NCBI GenBank assembly: GCA_047519745.1
Contig: JAPVSJ010000038.1
Location: 13,788-77,787, forward strand
DNA: 64,000 nt
DNA from: VRUE01 sp047519745
GTDB taxonomy: Bacteria; Actinomycetota; Thermoleophilia; Solirubrobacterales; 70-9
Direction: 5' to 3'
Shown: in pieces, positions 63,118 to 64,000 of the stretch
Numbering within the stretch: position 1 is the first letter of the stretch
Layout: every line of letters starts with the position of its first letter
Translations under genes and position numbers: made by a program
Notes under the pieces: generated by a model
Told to the model about the DNA's origin: nothing
The model's database searches: none
Seen by the model: the letters and a program-made list of their open reading frames with translations, nothing else

Positions 63118-64000
63118 CTATGGCCGACCGAGGGCGGCCTTGAGCTTGTCTATGGCCTCGACAGGTAGGGGGTCGACGCCGCGGGCCGTGGCCAGCTCCA
63201 GGGACACGAGGTCACCGAGCATCGTCGCCCAGAGCAGGCGGGCGGTGCGGGTCTCGCCGCGGGTCTCGATCCGGATCGCCTCGGCGCCCGTCGCCGCGAT
63301 CGCCTCGGCGGTCAGCTCGAAGCGGCGGCGCTCGCGCGGATGCTGATCGGAGTCTTCGAGCATGACGGCGACGAAGCCGTCGCCCGACCAGGCGCAGATC
63401 TCGTTGTGGTCGGCCTCGGGCAGCTCGGAGAAGAAGGACTGCGCCTCGGCGTTCTCGTTGATCTGCGTCTTCCAGCGACGCGCGACCGGCGCGGTCAGGT
63501 CGGCGCCGGCGACGCCCGGCGAGCTCTCCCCGATCCGGCCGGCCAGCTCGGCGGCGATGGCCTGTAGCTCGGCGCGCGCCTCGGCGAGAACCGCCGCGGC
63601 GGCGTCGATCTCGGTGTGGATGCGGGGCGCGACGCCGGCGAGCGCCGCGACCTCGGGCGCGCAGACGAGCATGTAGGCGACGGCCGTGCGCGGCGCCGGC
63701 AGCAGCCCCGGCAGGCCGATGACCGGCACGCCGGCCTCGCGAGCCTCGGCGCCGAGGGCGCCGCCGGTGCCGGCGACGATGCGCCGGGCGCCGAGCGCCT
63801 CGGCGGCGGCGAAGCAGGCGAGCGTCTCCTCCGTGTCGCCGGAGTAGCTGGAGAAGAAGACCGTCCAGTCGGGGGTCGTCCAGCTGGGGATCTCATAGCC
63901 GCGCACGGTCAGCAGCGGCCGCGTCAGTCGATCGCCGAGCACCGCGGCGGCCAGGTCGCCGCCGATCGCCGAGCCGCCCATGCCGCAGACCATCAGCCCC
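63118..64000 (-). CDS. Bifunctional phosphoglucose/phosphomannose isomerase family, 5' end cut by window
   Basis: At least 291 residues; the start is beyond 64000. VCGMGGSAIGGDL at the upstream end is the SIS-domain sugar-phosphate loop of the archaeal/actinobacterial PGI/PMI family. SSYSGDTEETL and the Glu/His segment SFFSELPEADHNEICAW are also conserved. It interconverts fructose-6-phosphate with glucose- or mannose-6-phosphate. It fits with the sugar nucleotidyltransferase two genes downstream. Confidence 0.88.
   Translation of the reverse strand, partial: GLMVCGMGGSAIGGDLAAAVLGDRLTRPLLTVRGYEIPSWTTPDWTVFFSSYSGDTEETLACFAAAEALGARRIVAGTGGALGAEAREAGVPVIGLPGLLPAPRTAVAYMLVCAPEVAALAGVAPRIHTEIDAAAAVLAEARAELQAIAAELAGRIGESSPGVAGADLTAPVARRWKTQINENAEAQSFFSELPEADHNEICAWSGDGFVAVMLEDSDQHPRERRRFELTAEAIAATGAEAIRIETRGETRTARLLWATMLGDLVSLELATARGVDPLPVEAIDKLKAALGRP

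Overview
The window is high-G+C, gene-dense DNA with GTG starts, stop/start overlaps (ATGA, GTGA) and long shadow ORFs on the opposite strand. tig-clpP, a 3Fe-4S type ferredoxin, OmpR-type two-component systems, ECF sigma factor, LexA box of the Cheo type and hpf-secA-prfB order point to an actinobacterium. The general look (many small Ser/Gly/Thr-rich exported proteins, YVTN-like propellers) suggests class Thermoleophilia (Solirubrobacterales-like). This placement is an inference; no rRNA is present to confirm it.

Layout. 0-5 kb: a composite hairpin, clpP and tig (one operon), a CtaG-like oxidase assembly protein, and a GH15 glucoamylase/trehalase-like enzyme. 5-11 kb: two small winged-helix proteins, two exported proteins with SipW-type signals (one with three 121-residue repeats), a fatty acid desaturase, glutamate decarboxylase, and a YegP-like protein under a perfect LexA box. 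11-17.5 kb: a VapBC-like pair, an operon of exported sulfatase, beta-propeller and FGE-fold proteins, and an XRE-nucleotidyltransferase fusion followed by an 11-codon stump where its HEPN partner should be. 17.5-23 kb: an accessory island, visibly poorer in G+C in its centre: ECF sigma remnant, HNH nuclease, degenerate tRNA-Ile-like sequence, unknown membrane proteins, an Abi_C-like gene, and a HigBA module bracketed by 60-bp direct repeats copied from the end of an SDR gene. 23-34 kb: glnK-amtB with unusual key residues, nitronate monooxygenase, HxlR, lon, a cysteine-less DksA-like protein, NhaA-thioredoxin fusion, DegV, metallophosphoesterase, ZIP transporter.

34-47.6 kb is the most interesting part. 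Two OmpR/HK two-component systems flank a minus-strand run of 13 mostly overlapping genes: two small exported proteins, ApbE flavin transferase, a ferric-reductase-like heme membrane protein, FAD ferredoxin reductase, ferredoxin, a small membrane protein, b6-type cytochrome b, a cytochrome b C-terminal-like protein, a lipoprotein, two single-span proteins and a second ferric-reductase-like protein. I read it as an envelope redox system in which electrons from NAD(P)H or quinol reach flavinylated exported proteins. Three small exported proteins in and near it carry [ST]GA[ST] sites that could be ApbE targets.

47.7-64 kb is mostly core metabolism: transketolase, nadA, an Fpg-like glycosylase, nadC, ECF sigma plus DNA methyltransferase, prfB with a programmed +1 frameshift, secA, hpf, comF, sugar nucleotidyltransferase, ahcY and a partial PGI/PMI. 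Three intergenic regions here (nadC/sigma, secA/hpf, hpf/comF) carry copies of one palindromic repeat family with a conserved core and covarying stems.
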